Part shown: piece by piece, positions 14,719 through 23,342 of the stretch | How the letters are laid out: each line of letters opens with the position of its first letter | How positions within the stretch are numbered: the first letter of the stretch is position 1 | Source of the DNA: Reyranella sp. | GTDB lineage: Bacteria > Pseudomonadota > Alphaproteobacteria > Reyranellales > Reyranellaceae | Length of the DNA: 64,000 nucleotides | Direction of reading: 5' to 3' | Assembly (NCBI RefSeq): GCF_004296935.1 | Contig: NZ_SCVH01000160.1 | Span: 31,462 to 95,461, forward strand | Notes under the pieces: model-generated | The model's input: the letters and a program-made list of their open reading frames with translations, nothing else | Told to the model about the DNA's origin: nothing | Databases searched by the model: none | Made by a program: the position numbers and the translations under genes

Positions 14719-17067
14719 ATGAAACACGACCATCAGCACGACGCCGACTGCCACCACGATCACGCGCCCCCAGACGAGCGCGCCACCGACCCGGTGTGCG
14801 GCATGAAGGTGAAGATCGCCGGCGCCAAGAACACGACCGTGCACAAGGGCCAGACCTATTATTTCTGCAACCCCAAGTGCCTGCAGAAGTTCACGGCCGA
14901 GCCGCTGCGCTACCTGAAGCCGGCCGAAGCGGCCCCGGGGCCGGCCGTTCCAGCGGGCACGATCTACACCTGCCCAATGCATCCCGAGATTCGCCAGGTC
15001 GGGCCGGGAAGCTGCCCGATCTGCGGCATGGCGCTGGAGCCGCTCGAGGTCTCGCTCGACAACGGACCCAACGAGGAACTGGCCGACATGACGCGGCGCC
15101 TGTGGATCGGCCTCGTGCTCAGCCTGCCGGTCGTGGCGCTGGAAATGGGCGGCCACCTGACCAACCTGCACATGCTGCTCGGGGAGAAGACGTCGAACTG
15201 GTTGCAGTTCATCCTGGCGACGCCGGTGGTGCTGTGGGGCGGTTGGCCGTTCTTCGTGCGCGGCTGGCAATCGCTGCTGACGCGCAACCTCAACATGTTC
15301 ACCCTGATCGCCATGGGCACGGGTGTCGCCTGGCTCTACAGCGTCATTGCGGTCATGCTGCCCGGGATCTTCCCGCAGGCGTTCCGCGGCCCCGACGGAT
15401 CGGTCGCGGTCTATTTCGAGGCGGCGGCGGTCATCACCGTCCTCGTCCTGCTCGGCCAGGTCCTGGAATTGCGCGCCCGCGAACAGACCTCGGGCGCCAT
15501 CAAGGCGCTGCTCGACCTGGCGCCCAAGACCGCCCGCCGGCTGAAAGACGACGGCACCGACGAAGAGGTCTCCCTCGAAGCCATCGCGGTCGGTGATCGT
15601 CTGCGGGTCCGGCCCGGCGAGAAGGTCCCGGTCGACGGCGAGCTGATCGATGGCCGCTCGTCGCTCGACGAATCGATGGTCACCGGCGAATCCATGCCGG
15701 TCACCAAGGAGCGCGGCGCCAAGGTGATCGCCGGCACGCTGAACGCCACCGGCGGCTTCGTCATGCGGGCCGAGAAGGTCGGGCGCGACACCATGCTCGC
15801 GCGCATCGTCCAGATGGTGGCCGAGGCGCAGCGTAGCCGGGCGCCCATCCAGCGGCTGGCCGACCAGGTCGCAGGCTGGTTCGTTCCCGTCGTGATCGCG
15901 GTGGCCCTTGTCGCCTTCGCGGCCTGGGCGGTGTTCGGCCCCGAGCCGCGGCTGGCGTTCGGGCTCGTGGCGGCAGTGACCGTCCTCATCATCGCCTGCC
16001 CCTGCGCGCTCGGCCTCGCGACACCCATGTCGATCATGATGGGTGTCGGCCGTGGGGCGCAGGCGGGCGTGCTGATCAAGAATGCCGAGGCCCTGGAGCG
16101 GATGGAGCGGGTCGACACACTTGTTGTCGACAAGACGGGGACGCTCACCGAAGGCAAGCCGAAGGTCGTGGCGATCGTTCCGGCGGCAGGCTTCGAGGAG
16201 AACGACGTGCTGCGCCTGGCCGCCAGCACTGAGAAGGCGAGCGAGCATCCGCTGGCGCTGGCGATCGTCGCCGCCGCCCAGGAACGCAAGCTCGCCCTCT
16301 CGGAGGTATCGGCCTTCGACTCGCCCACCGGCAAGGGCGTGCTGGGCACGGTCGACGGCCGCAGGCTGGCGCTGGGCAACGCCCGGTTCCTGGGCGAAAC
16401 CGGCGTCGACACGGCGGCGCTAGAAGAAGCGGCGGAGCGTCTGCGCCAGGACGGCGCGACGGCCATCTTCCTCGGCATCGACGGCAAGGCCGCGGCGGTG
16501 TTCGCCATCGCCGATCCGGTGAAGGCCACCACGGCGGCGGCGCTCCAGGCGCTGGCGCAAGACAGGATCCGGGTCGTGATGCTGACCGGCGACAACCGCA
16601 CGACCGCCGAGGCCGTGGCGCGGCGGCTCGGCATTGCCGAGGTCGAGGCCGAGGTCCTGCCCGAGGAGAAGAGCGCCGTGGTCGAGAGACTGCGCCGCGA
16701 GGGACGGGTCGTGGCCATGGCGGGCGACGGCGTGAACGACGCCCCCGCCCTTGCGGCGGCCGAGGTCGGCATCGCCATGGGCACCGGCACGGATGTCGCC
16801 ATCGAGAGCGCCGGCATCACCCTGCTCAAGGGCGACTTGATGGGCATCGTGAAGGCCAAGCGGCTCTCCGAGGCGACCATGAGCAATATCCGCCAGAACC
16901 TGTTCTTCGCCTTCGTCTACAACGCCGCTGGCGTTCCCATCGCCGCGGGCATCCTCTACCCGACGTTCGGCATCCTGCTGTCACCGATCATCGCGGCGGC
17001 GGCCATGGCGTTGAGCTCGGTCAGCGTGATCGCCAATGCACTCCGGCTGCGGCGCCTTGAGCTCTAG
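14719..17067 (+). CDS. copA: Cu(I)-exporting P1B-type ATPase with YHS and heavy-metal-binding N-terminal domains
   Basis: 782 residues. The N-terminus is His-rich ([14 protein letters not shown]), followed by a YHS-type domain ([10 protein letters not shown]...[12 protein letters not shown]) and a short heavy-metal-binding domain ([22 protein letters not shown]). There is no classical GMTCxxC HMA domain. The ATPase core is complete: TGES, the CPC metal-binding motif in [19 protein letters not shown] with the phosphorylated Asp, HPLA, TGDN and [10 protein letters not shown]. It pumps Cu(I) out of the cytoplasm. It is divergent from csoR and likely repressed through the palindrome at 14689-14707. 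Confidence 0.93.
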   Translation: MKHDHQHDADCHHDHAPPDERATDPVCGMKVKIAGAKNTTVHKGQTYYFCNPKCLQKFTAEPLRYLKPAEAAPGPAVPAGTIYTCPMHPEIRQVGPGSCPICGMALEPLEVSLDNGPNEELADMTRRLWIGLVLSLPVVALEMGGHLTNLHMLLGEKTSNWLQFILATPVVLWGGWPFFVRGWQSLLTRNLNMFTLIAMGTGVAWLYSVIAVMLPGIFPQAFRGPDGSVAVYFEAAAVITVLVLLGQVLELRAREQTSGAIKALLDLAPKTARRLKDDGTDEEVSLEAIAVGDRLRVRPGEKVPVDGELIDGRSSLDESMVTGESMPVTKERGAKVIAGTLNATGGFVMRAEKVGRDTMLARIVQMVAEAQRSRAPIQRLADQVAGWFVPVVIAVALVAFAAWAVFGPEPRLAFGLVAAVTVLIIACPCALGLATPMSIMMGVGRGAQAGVLIKNAEALERMERVDTLVVDKTGTLTEGKPKVVAIVPAAGFEENDVLRLAASTEKASEHPLALAIVAAAQERKLALSEVSAFDSPTGKGVLGTVDGRRLALGNARFLGETGVDTAALEEAAERLRQDGATAIFLGIDGKAAAVFAIADPVKATTAAALQALAQDRIRVVMLTGDNRTTAEAVARRLGIAEVEAEVLPEEKSAVVERLRREGRVVAMAGDGVNDAPALAAAEVGIAMGTGTDVAIESAGITLLKGDLMGIVKAKRLSEATMSNIRQNLFFAFVYNAAGVPIAAGILYPTFGILLSPIIAAAAMALSSVSVIANALRLRRLEL

Positions 17068-17149
17068 GGGGCGACCCTGCGACATTTCGGAACGTCCGTG
17101 TCGCTTTACCCTTGATCCGCCCCCGGCCGGGGTGAAAATTGATCGAGTC

Positions 17150-17497
17150 ATGCTGCTGATCCATCGCTCGCCCCGCGCCGCCAACGCCGTCCGGACCGTC
17201 TCTCCCGGCGGCGAGCTGTTCGTCGCGGCGGTGGTGATCTGCATGATCCTGGCCGCGTTCGGTGACGCCGTCGATCCGGCGTGGATCGGCGAGGCAGGAC
17301 TGGAAGTCGCCTTGTTCGACCTCGGCGGCGAATTCTCCGTGCTGGCGATGCGGCACTGGCATCTCCTGCAGCTCCTGCTGGCAGGCGCGGCCCTGGCGGC
17401 CGGCATCACCGTGCTGCGCATCGGCAGCACCGTCTTCTACAGGGCCCTGCGCCCCGCCCCGCCGGGGGGCGTCGAGAAGGTTCCCATAAAGCTCTGA
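17150..17497 (+). CDS. Small membrane protein of unknown function
   Basis: 115 residues from the ATG at 17150; a GTG 18 bases upstream is an alternative start and neither has a strong ribosome site. Two hydrophobic segments are visible (ELFVAAVVICMILAAFGDAV and HLLQLLLAGAALAAGITVL). I recognise no family. It lies between the copper ATPase gene and a TerC gene, all on the plus strand. Confidence 0.55.
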   Translation: MLLIHRSPRAANAVRTVSPGGELFVAAVVICMILAAFGDAVDPAWIGEAGLEVALFDLGGEFSVLAMRHWHLLQLLLAGAALAAGITVLRIGSTVFYRALRPAPPGGVEKVPIKL

Positions 17498-17577
17498 CGA
17501 CAGACTGAAACTGCCACCGGCTCCCTGCTTCATGCCCGGGGCCGGCGGCTCACGTTCATTTTTCGTTGGAGATCGTC

Positions 17578-18483
17578 GTGGAACTCGAATTCTTTTCAGC
17601 CGCATTTCTGTCGGCGCTGTTCGCCATCATCCTGATCGACCTGGTGCTGGCGGGCGACAATGCGCTCATCATCGGCCTGGTCGCCCGCAACCTGCCCAAG
17701 AACACCCAGAACAAGGTCATCTTCTGGGGCACCTTCGGCGCCATCGCCATCCGCGCCGCGATGGCCATCCTGGTCGTCTATATCCTGGCCGTTCCCGGCT
17801 TCATGCTGGGCGGCGGCCTCGCCCTGGTCTGGATCGCGCGCAAGCTGCTCACGCCCGAGCCCGACGCCGCGGCCAACCATCTCGCCAAGGCGCCGGCGGC
17901 GACCTTCGCCGGCGCGGTCCGCACCATCGTGATCGCCGACGCCGTCATGGGTGTCGACAACGTGCTGGCGATCGGCGGCGCGGCCCACGGCAGCATCCTG
18001 CTGATCGTGCTCGGCCTCGCCATCAGCGTGCCGATCATCGTCTGGGGCAGCCAGCTCGTCATCAAGCTGGTCGACCGCTATCCCTCGGTCATCCTGCTGG
18101 GCGGCGCGGTGCTGGCCTGGACGGCCTACTCGATGATCGTGCGCGAACCGCTGCTGGTGGCCTGGTTCGAGGCTCATCCGGCAACCAAGCTGGTGGTGGC
18201 GATCCTGATCTTCTCGATCTCGCTCGGCCCCTGGTACAGCGAGCGGCTGGCGGAGCACATGAAGCCGCTGGTCGTCCTGCTGCCGGCGCTGCTGGTCTGG
18301 ATGCTGGCCTTCGAGGTCGCGGCCAGCGTCTGGAAGGTGCAGGTCGACTACCTGCTTGCCAAGGACGAAGGCGAGTACATGCTCGAGGGCCTGCGCTGGC
18401 TGGGCTGGCTGCCGCTGGCCGCGCTCTTCCTGTGGGTGCGCGAGCAACTGGCGGCCCGTACCCGCCGCGCGGCGCGCAGCTGA
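17578..18483 (+). CDS. TerC-family integral membrane protein
   Basis: 301 residues with about eight membrane helices and the paired acidic signature of TerC/YjbE proteins: LIDLVLAGDNALIIGL near the start and VIADAVMGVDNVLAIGG in the middle. The family exports metal ions, with Mn2+ best supported, and is named for tellurium resistance. I chose the GTG at 17578, preceded by GGAG; a TTG at 17566 is possible. I looked for a yybP-ykoY manganese riboswitch upstream and saw no convincing one. Confidence 0.88.
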   Translation: MELEFFSAAFLSALFAIILIDLVLAGDNALIIGLVARNLPKNTQNKVIFWGTFGAIAIRAAMAILVVYILAVPGFMLGGGLALVWIARKLLTPEPDAAANHLAKAPAATFAGAVRTIVIADAVMGVDNVLAIGGAAHGSILLIVLGLAISVPIIVWGSQLVIKLVDRYPSVILLGGAVLAWTAYSMIVREPLLVAWFEAHPATKLVVAILIFSISLGPWYSERLAEHMKPLVVLLPALLVWMLAFEVAASVWKVQVDYLLAKDEGEYMLEGLRWLGWLPLAALFLWVREQLAARTRRAARS

Positions 18484-18499
18484 GACGACCGTCAACGAG

Positions 18500-18527
18500 C
18501 CCGGCGCCGTCTCACCACCGCGCCGGG
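18500..18527. terminator. Hairpin between convergent terC and purC
   Basis: CCCGGCGC (18500-18507) pairs perfectly with GCGCCGGG (18520-18527) around a 12-base loop. It lies just after the TerC stop codon and before the end of purC, in the 55-bp convergent gap. There is no long T run on either side, so termination may be partial. Confidence 0.55.
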
Positions 18528-18538
18528 TACCCCTTCCT

Positions 18539-19459
18539 CTACTCGGGAATGACGAGGTCGGCGCCGGTCAGCCGGCGATAGGCCTCGAGGTAGCGTTTGC
18601 TGGTGGCCTCGACGATCTCCGGCGGCAGCTTGGGCGGTGGTGCCTCGCCGTTCCATCGCCCGGCATGGCGCTCGACGTCGAGCCAGTCGCGCAGCGGCTG
18701 CTTGTCGAAGCTGGGCTGCGGGCGGCCTTCGGCATAGCCGTCGGCCGGCCAGAAACGCGAGCTGTCCGGGGTCATCACCTCGTCGATCAGTAGGATCTCG
18801 CCCGACTTGGTACGGCCGAACTCGAATTTGGTGTCGGCGATGATGATGCCCTGCCGGAGCGCGATGTCGCGGCCCCTGGTGTAGACGAGGCGCGTCAGCC
18901 GCTCGAGTTCAGCCGTCGCCTCGGCGCCCAGCGCCTTCTTCATCTCTGCGATGGTGATGTTCTCGTCATGGCCGCTCTCGGCCTTGGTCGCCGGGCTGAA
19001 GATCGGCGGGTCGAGCCGGCCGCTCTCCTTGAGGCCTGCCGGCAAGGCCTCGCCGGCCAGCGTGCCGGTCTTGGCATACTCCCGCCACGCCGAGCCGGTG
19101 ATATAGCCACGCACGACGCACTCGATCGGGAACACCGTGCCGCGCCGGCACAGCATCGCCCGCCCCGCGATTTCCGCGCGATGCGGCTTGAGCGCCGGCA
19201 CGGCGGCCCCAATCTCGCCGGCATCGGCCGAGATCATGTGGTGCTTCACCACGTCGCCCAGCTGGCGGAACCACCAGGCGCTCACCTGGGTCAGCACCGC
19301 GCCCTTCTTGGGGATGGGCTCGGCCATCACCACGTCGTAGGCACTGACGCGATCGGTCGCCACCAGCAGCAGCCGGTCGGCATCGACCGCATAGACATCG
19401 CGCACCTTGCCCCGGGCGATCCGCTCCAGGGGCAGATCGCTGGTCGTCATCGCCACCAT
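18539..19459 (-). CDS. purC: Phosphoribosylaminoimidazole-succinocarboxamide synthase
   Basis: 306 residues, the length of longer alphaproteobacterial and yeast-like SAICAR synthetases. It makes SAICAR from CAIR, aspartate and ATP in de novo purine synthesis. Visible signatures are [21 protein letters not shown], the [16 protein letters not shown] segment, and [11 protein letters not shown] followed by [15 protein letters not shown]. The ATG at 19459 has AAGGAAGG about ten bases upstream and lies five bases after the stop codon of the CMD-family gene; an ATG at 19450 is an alternative. Confidence 0.95.
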   Translation of the reverse strand: MVAMTTSDLPLERIARGKVRDVYAVDADRLLLVATDRVSAYDVVMAEPIPKKGAVLTQVSAWWFRQLGDVVKHHMISADAGEIGAAVPALKPHRAEIAGRAMLCRRGTVFPIECVVRGYITGSAWREYAKTGTLAGEALPAGLKESGRLDPPIFSPATKAESGHDENITIAEMKKALGAEATAELERLTRLVYTRGRDIALRQGIIIADTKFEFGRTKSGEILLIDEVMTPDSSRFWPADGYAEGRPQPSFDKQPLRDWLDVERHAGRWNGEAPPPKLPPEIVEATSKRYLEAYRRLTGADLVIPE

Positions 19460-19464
19460 GTCGG

Positions 19465-19857
19465 TCAGCCTTCCTTGCGCATCTCTTCGAATACTTCCTT
19501 GGCCACCAGCAACCCCTCACGCACCGAGGGCAGGCCGATATAGCCGCTAAGGTGCAGCAGCGCCTCGCTGAGTTCGTCCTCGGTCCAGCCCTGGTTGCGC
19601 GCCATGCGGAGATGAATGGCGAGCTCCGGCCAGCGTGCCTGCGACGTGTCGGAGATGCAGCAGATCAGCGCCCGCGTCTTCATGTCGAGGCCAGGCCGCG
19701 TCCACAGCATGCCGAACACGGCTTCGCGGGAGTAGTCGCCGAACTTCTTCATGATCGGGTCGTCGTAGACCGTCTTGTTCATCTTGTCGGCGTAGGCAGC
19801 GCCCATCAGCTTGGCTCGGATCTCGGTGCCCTTCTTGTAGTTCTCACTCTCGGCCAT
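19465..19857 (-). CDS. Carboxymuconolactone decarboxylase (CMD) family protein
   Basis: 130 residues. It resembles gamma-carboxymuconolactone decarboxylase (PcaC-type) and related all-helical CMD proteins: [32 protein letters not shown], then [35 protein letters not shown]. The CxxC peroxidase motif of AhpD is absent; instead there is a CC pair in ALICC. No other aromatic-degradation genes are near, so the substrate is open. It lies directly upstream of purC. Confidence 0.85.
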   Translation of the reverse strand: MAESENYKKGTEIRAKLMGAAYADKMNKTVYDDPIMKKFGDYSREAVFGMLWTRPGLDMKTRALICCISDTSQARWPELAIHLRMARNQGWTEDELSEALLHLSGYIGLPSVREGLLVAKEVFEEMRKEG

Positions 19858-19948
19858 TTTCTTCCTCCGTCGACATTTCCGGCTGCAGCCTCGGGGAAAT
19901 CACGCGTAGGATCAATCGCCTGTACGGGGGGAGTGGACGAATACCAGC

Positions 19949-21844
19949 ATGACGGCCATCGGCTCGCCGACGGAACCTGCCGGCCGGAAGCGCACGGCGG
20001 CGCTGACGCTGGCGGCGCTCGGCGTCGTCTTCGGCGATATTGGAACCAGCCCGCTCTACACCGTCAGCACGTGCTTCAGCGACTATACCGGCATCAAGCC
20101 GACCACCGACAATGTGCTGGGCATACTGTCGCTGATCACCTGGGCCCTGATCATCGTCGTCACCCTGAAATACGTCCTCGTGGTGATGCGCGCCGACAAC
20201 CACGGCGAAGGCGGCGTGCTGGCATTGATGGCGTTGGTCCTGCAGGAGACGGGGCTCTCCGAGCGCCGGCGGCGGATCTATATGATGCTCGGGATCGCCG
20301 GCGCCGCCCTCTTCTACGGCGACTGCCTGCTGACGCCGGCGATCTCGGTATTGAGCGCAGTCGAGGGCCTCAACGTCGCCACGCCCGACTTCGCACCGCT
20401 GGTGGTGCCGATCTCGATCGGCCTGATCGTGGGCCTGTTCGCCCTGCAGCACTTCGGGACCACCGGCGTCGGCCGCTGGTTCGGGCCGATCATGCTGCTG
20501 TGGTTCATCGCCCTGTTCGCGCTTGGCGCTCAGCACGTCATTAATCACCCCCAGGTGCTGGCGGCCCTCTCGCCCCTGCACGCGATCGAGTTCGCCCTTC
20601 GCCACAAGGTCGCGGCCTTCGTGGCGCTGGGCGCGGTTACGCTCGCCTTCACCGGTGCCGAGGCGCTCTACGCCGACATGGGGCATTTCGGCCGCACGCC
20701 CATCCGCCTGGCCTGGCTCGGACTCGTGCTGCCGTCGCTGCTGGTAAACTACTACGGACAGGGCGCGCTGCTGCTGGTCGATCCGACGTCGCTCGAGAAT
20801 CCCTTCTTCCGCCTGGCGCCGCGCTGGGCGCTCTATCCGCTGGTCGCCCTCGCCACGGCGGCGACGGTGATCGCCTCGCAGGCCACCATTTCCGGTGCCT
20901 TTTCCATGGCCCAGCAGGCAGCCCTGCTGGGCCTCAGCCCGCGGCTGCGCATCCAGCACACATCGGCCAGCGAGTTCGGCCAGATCTACGTGCCGGCCGT
21001 CAATGGGCTGCAGATGGTCGGCGTGGTGGCGCTGGTCCTCGCCTTCAATACGTCTTCGAGCATTGCCGCTGCCTACGGCATCGCCGTCACCGGCACGATG
21101 CTGGTGACCAGTGTGTTGATGCTGGGCCTCGCCGTGCGCGGATGGAAATGGGGTTGGCCGGCCGCGATCCTGGTTTTCGGATTCTTCATCGCCATCGACG
21201 CGACGATGGTCTCGTCCAACATGCTGAAGTTCTTCCATGGCGGTTGGGTGCCGCTCCTGATCGCCGCGGTGATCTTCATGGCGATGTGGACGTGGCTGAA
21301 GGGCCGCCTCGCCGTCGCGGTCCGCGAAAAGGAGAGGGCCGTGCCGCTCGACGCCCTGCTGAGCGGCTTCGACTCCAGCGGTTGGCATCGCGCACGGGGC
21401 ACGGCGGTCTATCTCACGGCCTTCTCGGACAATGCGTCGAACTGCATGAGACGAAACCTCATCCACAACGAGGCGCTGCACGAGAATGTCGTCCTGCTCA
21501 CCGTCCATATTGCGGATGAGCCCTTCGTGGCACCGCAAACGCGCCGCGAAGTCGCCGATCTCGGCAACGGCATCCATCGCGTTCTGCTGCGCTACGGATT
21601 CATGGAAAAGCCCGACGTGTCGCACGACATAGCCGGGCTTACCGACAGCGGAATTCCCGTCGACCCGGAGCACACGACCTATTTCATCGGCCGCAACAGC
21701 ATTGTCGGCGGCGACCGGCCCATGTTGCCGCGCTGGCAGCAGAGGCTTTTCCTGATGCTCGCCCGCTTCGCCATAAGCCCCGGCGACTTCTTCGGCCTGC
21801 CGGCCAATCGCGTCGTCGAACTGGGCGGCCGGATCGAGATCTAG
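19949..21844 (+). CDS. kup: Low-affinity K+ uptake transporter Kup
   Basis: 631 residues, normal for Kup/HAK/KT proteins, with about twelve membrane helices in the first 440 residues and a cytoplasmic C-terminal domain. The N-terminal signature ALGVVFGDIGTSPLYTV is present, together with NHGEGGVLALMALV and LAFTGAEALYADMGHFG. Kup imports K+ in symport with H+ and is usually constitutive. It complements the inducible Kdp system located at 41416-49284. It ends four bases before the convergent VOC gene. Confidence 0.95.
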   Translation: MTAIGSPTEPAGRKRTAALTLAALGVVFGDIGTSPLYTVSTCFSDYTGIKPTTDNVLGILSLITWALIIVVTLKYVLVVMRADNHGEGGVLALMALVLQETGLSERRRRIYMMLGIAGAALFYGDCLLTPAISVLSAVEGLNVATPDFAPLVVPISIGLIVGLFALQHFGTTGVGRWFGPIMLLWFIALFALGAQHVINHPQVLAALSPLHAIEFALRHKVAAFVALGAVTLAFTGAEALYADMGHFGRTPIRLAWLGLVLPSLLVNYYGQGALLLVDPTSLENPFFRLAPRWALYPLVALATAATVIASQATISGAFSMAQQAALLGLSPRLRIQHTSASEFGQIYVPAVNGLQMVGVVALVLAFNTSSSIAAAYGIAVTGTMLVTSVLMLGLAVRGWKWGWPAAILVFGFFIAIDATMVSSNMLKFFHGGWVPLLIAAVIFMAMWTWLKGRLAVAVREKERAVPLDALLSGFDSSGWHRARGTAVYLTAFSDNASNCMRRNLIHNEALHENVVLLTVHIADEPFVAPQTRREVADLGNGIHRVLLRYGFMEKPDVSHDIAGLTDSGIPVDPEHTTYFIGRNSIVGGDRPMLPRWQQRLFLMLARFAISPGDFFGLPANRVVELGGRIEI

Positions 21845-21848
21845 TTGG

Positions 21849-22202
21849 TTACCACTCGCCGCAGCCGAACTTCAGCAGGTTGCCGTGCGGGTCGTGGATG
21901 TAGAATTCCTTCATGTTCCACGGCCTCACCTCGAAGGGCGACAGGTGCGGCACGCGGCGCTGCTGGAATTCCTCGAAAAGCGCCGGGACCTGGCCACCGC
22001 GTATGTAGCATGACGTATTTTCCGGGAACCGCCGGTCGTCGGTCTTCCAGAAATGGAGTTCCATCTCGTCGCGTTTGACGATGAGATAGTTGTCGTCGGC
22101 ATAGTCGTTGGAAAAGCCGAGATGCCAGACGTAGAAATCCCGCGTCTCGGAAATGTCGAGCGACGCCAGGACCGGGATGCTGCGGGCGTGGTCTTCCATC
22201 AC
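21849..22202 (-). CDS. Glyoxalase/bleomycin-resistance (VOC) family protein
   Basis: 117 residues, one VOC unit of paired beta-alpha-beta-beta-beta modules. Visible are SIPVLASLDISETRDFYVWHLGF at the start, the ELHFWKTDD strand, and EFYIHDPHGNLLKFGCGEW at the end, typical of the bleomycin-resistance-like subgroup, where such positions bind antibiotics or metals. Its start overlaps the stop of the preceding small gene, so it is the last gene of a three-gene transcript led by the Cys-rich unknown protein at 22459-22956. Confidence 0.85.
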   Translation of the reverse strand: MMEDHARSIPVLASLDISETRDFYVWHLGFSNDYADDNYLIVKRDEMELHFWKTDDRRFPENTSCYIRGGQVPALFEEFQQRRVPHLSPFEVRPWNMKEFYIHDPHGNLLKFGCGEW

Positions 22203-22459
22203 GCGTCGAAGCCGGTGAGCGAGATGGGTTGGGCCATCGGCGGCTGAAGTCCGCGCGCCAGCAGGTCACCCAGCCGGGCGAAGATGCGGCCGGCCTCGGC
22301 GCAGCCGACGTCCTGCGCGACCGCTTCGGCGGCGATGTTGAGCAGCGCATTGCCGGCGAGATCGCGGCAATCGTCGGGCAGGCTCTCGACCGCGTCGGCG
22401 ATCAGCCGCATGGCGTGCTGCAGTTCCGCGAGACGATCGGGTTCAGGCGCGGTCATCAT
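22199..22459 (-). CDS. Small helical protein of unknown function
   Basis: 86 residues, predicted to be almost entirely helical (RLAELQHAMRLIADAVESLPDDCRDLAGNALLNIAAEAV), with two cysteines (DDCRD, VGCAEA). I recognise no family. It overlaps both neighbours: the stop codon of the gene upstream runs into its ATG, and its own end overlaps the VOC gene start. It therefore probably shares their Fur-controlled transcript. Confidence 0.6.
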   Translation of the reverse strand: MMTAPEPDRLAELQHAMRLIADAVESLPDDCRDLAGNALLNIAAEAVAQDVGCAEAGRIFARLGDLLARGLQPPMAQPISLTGFDA

Positions 22460-22956
22460 CAGTTCAGCCGCGCGCCGGCGGCGCCCGGTAGCGGCGAGAG
22501 CCGCAGGCCCGCATTGAAGAGAGCGACGGCGAAGGCCTTCAACCGGATGGCGGCGACACGCGACGCCGTTGGCGCCATCATCACGTCGAGCGAGGCGAGC
22601 AGCGGTCCGTCGTAGTGGCCTTGCGCCAACCCGCACAAGGCGACCAGGGTCGCCTCGTCGCAACTGACCTTCGAGCAGGTCGGCAAGTGAATTTCCATGG
22701 CTCGCCGGGCGCCGAACAGAAAGGCATCCATGGCGATGGCGAAATCGGGCAGCGCATCAAGAAGGCCCGCCATCTGGAAGCCGCGGTGGAGCGTCGAGCC
22801 TTCTTCCGGCAGCGCCCGATCGTGCTGCCACTGACGCAGCGCCCACAGCACGAAGCGTTCGCTGATCGGCAGGCCGCAGGCGCAACCCAGCCGGCCGCAG
22901 CCCGGCCTGGCAGATGCTTGGAGAGGCCTAAGTCCCTGTTCTGACGAGCTTTCCAT
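22459..22956 (-). CDS. Cys-rich unknown protein divergent from hemP
   Basis: 165 residues from the ATG at 22956, which has GGAGAGG just upstream. An earlier ATG at 22998 would lie before the likely transcription start, so I reject it. The N-terminus carries a clustered Cys motif (RPGCGRLGCACGLP), and a second pair appears in HLPTCSKVSC; these could bind a metal or Fe-S cluster. I recognise no family. It shares an iron-box-containing promoter with hemP, and the two genes downstream are overlapped, which suggests an iron-regulated operon with a role linked to iron or heme. Confidence 0.65.
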   Translation of the reverse strand: MESSSEQGLRPLQASARPGCGRLGCACGLPISERFVLWALRQWQHDRALPEEGSTLHRGFQMAGLLDALPDFAIAMDAFLFGARRAMEIHLPTCSKVSCDEATLVALCGLAQGHYDGPLLASLDVMMAPTASRVAAIRLKAFAVALFNAGLRLSPLPGAAGARLN

Positions 22957-23006
22957 GACCTCTCCGACGGTTGGCCAAGCGTTGACAGCGGCGGTCATAT
23001 TATGCA

Positions 23007-23025
23007 ATTGAGAGTCAGTCGCAAC
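23007..23025. promoter_or_regulatory. Fur-like box in divergent hemP promoter
   Basis: ATTGAGAGTCAGTCGCAAC is an imperfect 19-bp palindrome that fits TTGnGAnTnAnTCnCAA, the form of alphaproteobacterial Fur-family boxes. It covers the -35 of hemP (TTGAGA, 23008-23013, 17 bp before TATTCT) and the promoter of the minus-strand Cys-rich gene (CATAAT at 23004-22999). A bound repressor would shut both under iron sufficiency. Confidence 0.7.
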
Positions 23026-23036
23026 TCAAATATTCT
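23008..23036 (+). promoter_or_regulatory. Sigma-70 type promoter for hemP
   Basis: TTGAGA (23008-23013) and TATTCT (23031-23036) are separated by exactly 17 bases. Transcription would start near 23043, a few bases before GAGGTGAG, which serves as ribosome site for the ATG at 23055. The -35 lies inside the Fur-like palindrome. Confidence 0.55.
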
Positions 23037-23054
23037 AGAGGAGGTGAGAAGCGC

Positions 23055-23237
23055 ATGAACCAGCCATCGCGGGCAGCACGGATCAACGAAGCCGATGCCA
23101 ACCGGCCGGATCCGGCGGCGCCCGTGGTCGACAGCATCACGCTGATGAGCGGCCGGCGTGAACTGATCATCCGGCATGGCGCCGAGAGCTACCGCCTCCG
23201 GGTCACCGCTTCCAACAAACTGATCCTGACCAAGTAA
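23055..23237 (+). CDS. hemP: Hemin uptake protein HemP
   Basis: 60 residues. The C-terminal half has the HemP signature: SITLMSGRRELIIRHGAESYRLRVTASNKLILTK, with the characteristic GRRELxIxHxGxxYxLRxTxxxKLILTK pattern. HemP is a small protein needed for full expression or activity of heme uptake in several alpha- and betaproteobacteria; its mechanism is not settled. It leads the heme-uptake operon and is followed by a strong hairpin before the receptor gene. Confidence 0.92.
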   Translation: MNQPSRAARINEADANRPDPAAPVVDSITLMSGRRELIIRHGAESYRLRVTASNKLILTK

Positions 23238-23244
23238 CCGAACC

Positions 23245-23266
23245 CCGAGAGGCCATCCCCTCTCGG
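23245..23266 (+). terminator. Hairpin between hemP and the heme receptor gene
   Basis: CCGAGAGG (23245-23252) pairs perfectly with CCTCTCGG (23259-23266) over a 6-base loop, eight bases after the hemP stop codon. There is no T run after it. It could be a weak terminator or a processing and stability element setting the ratio of hemP to receptor message. Confidence 0.45.
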
Positions 23267-23342
23267 CTAAACTGCCCAGCCAGCCGGTCCGCACGGATCA
23301 CTGCCAGCCAGGCGTCCTTTTTTGTCTTTGGGGGACCTGGCT

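Noticed and set aside
17130-17160. TTGATCGAGTCA as a possible FNR site
   Set aside because: Second half-site does not match and spacing is wrong.
17480-17577. Possible yybP-ykoY manganese riboswitch before terC
   Set aside because: The leader is short and I could not find the conserved loop sequences; only a GC-rich inverted stretch is present.
22956-22998. Earlier ATG at 22998 for the Cys-rich gene
   Set aside because: The -10 (CATAAT) just before it would start transcription downstream of this ATG, and the ATG at 22956 has a strong ribosome site.
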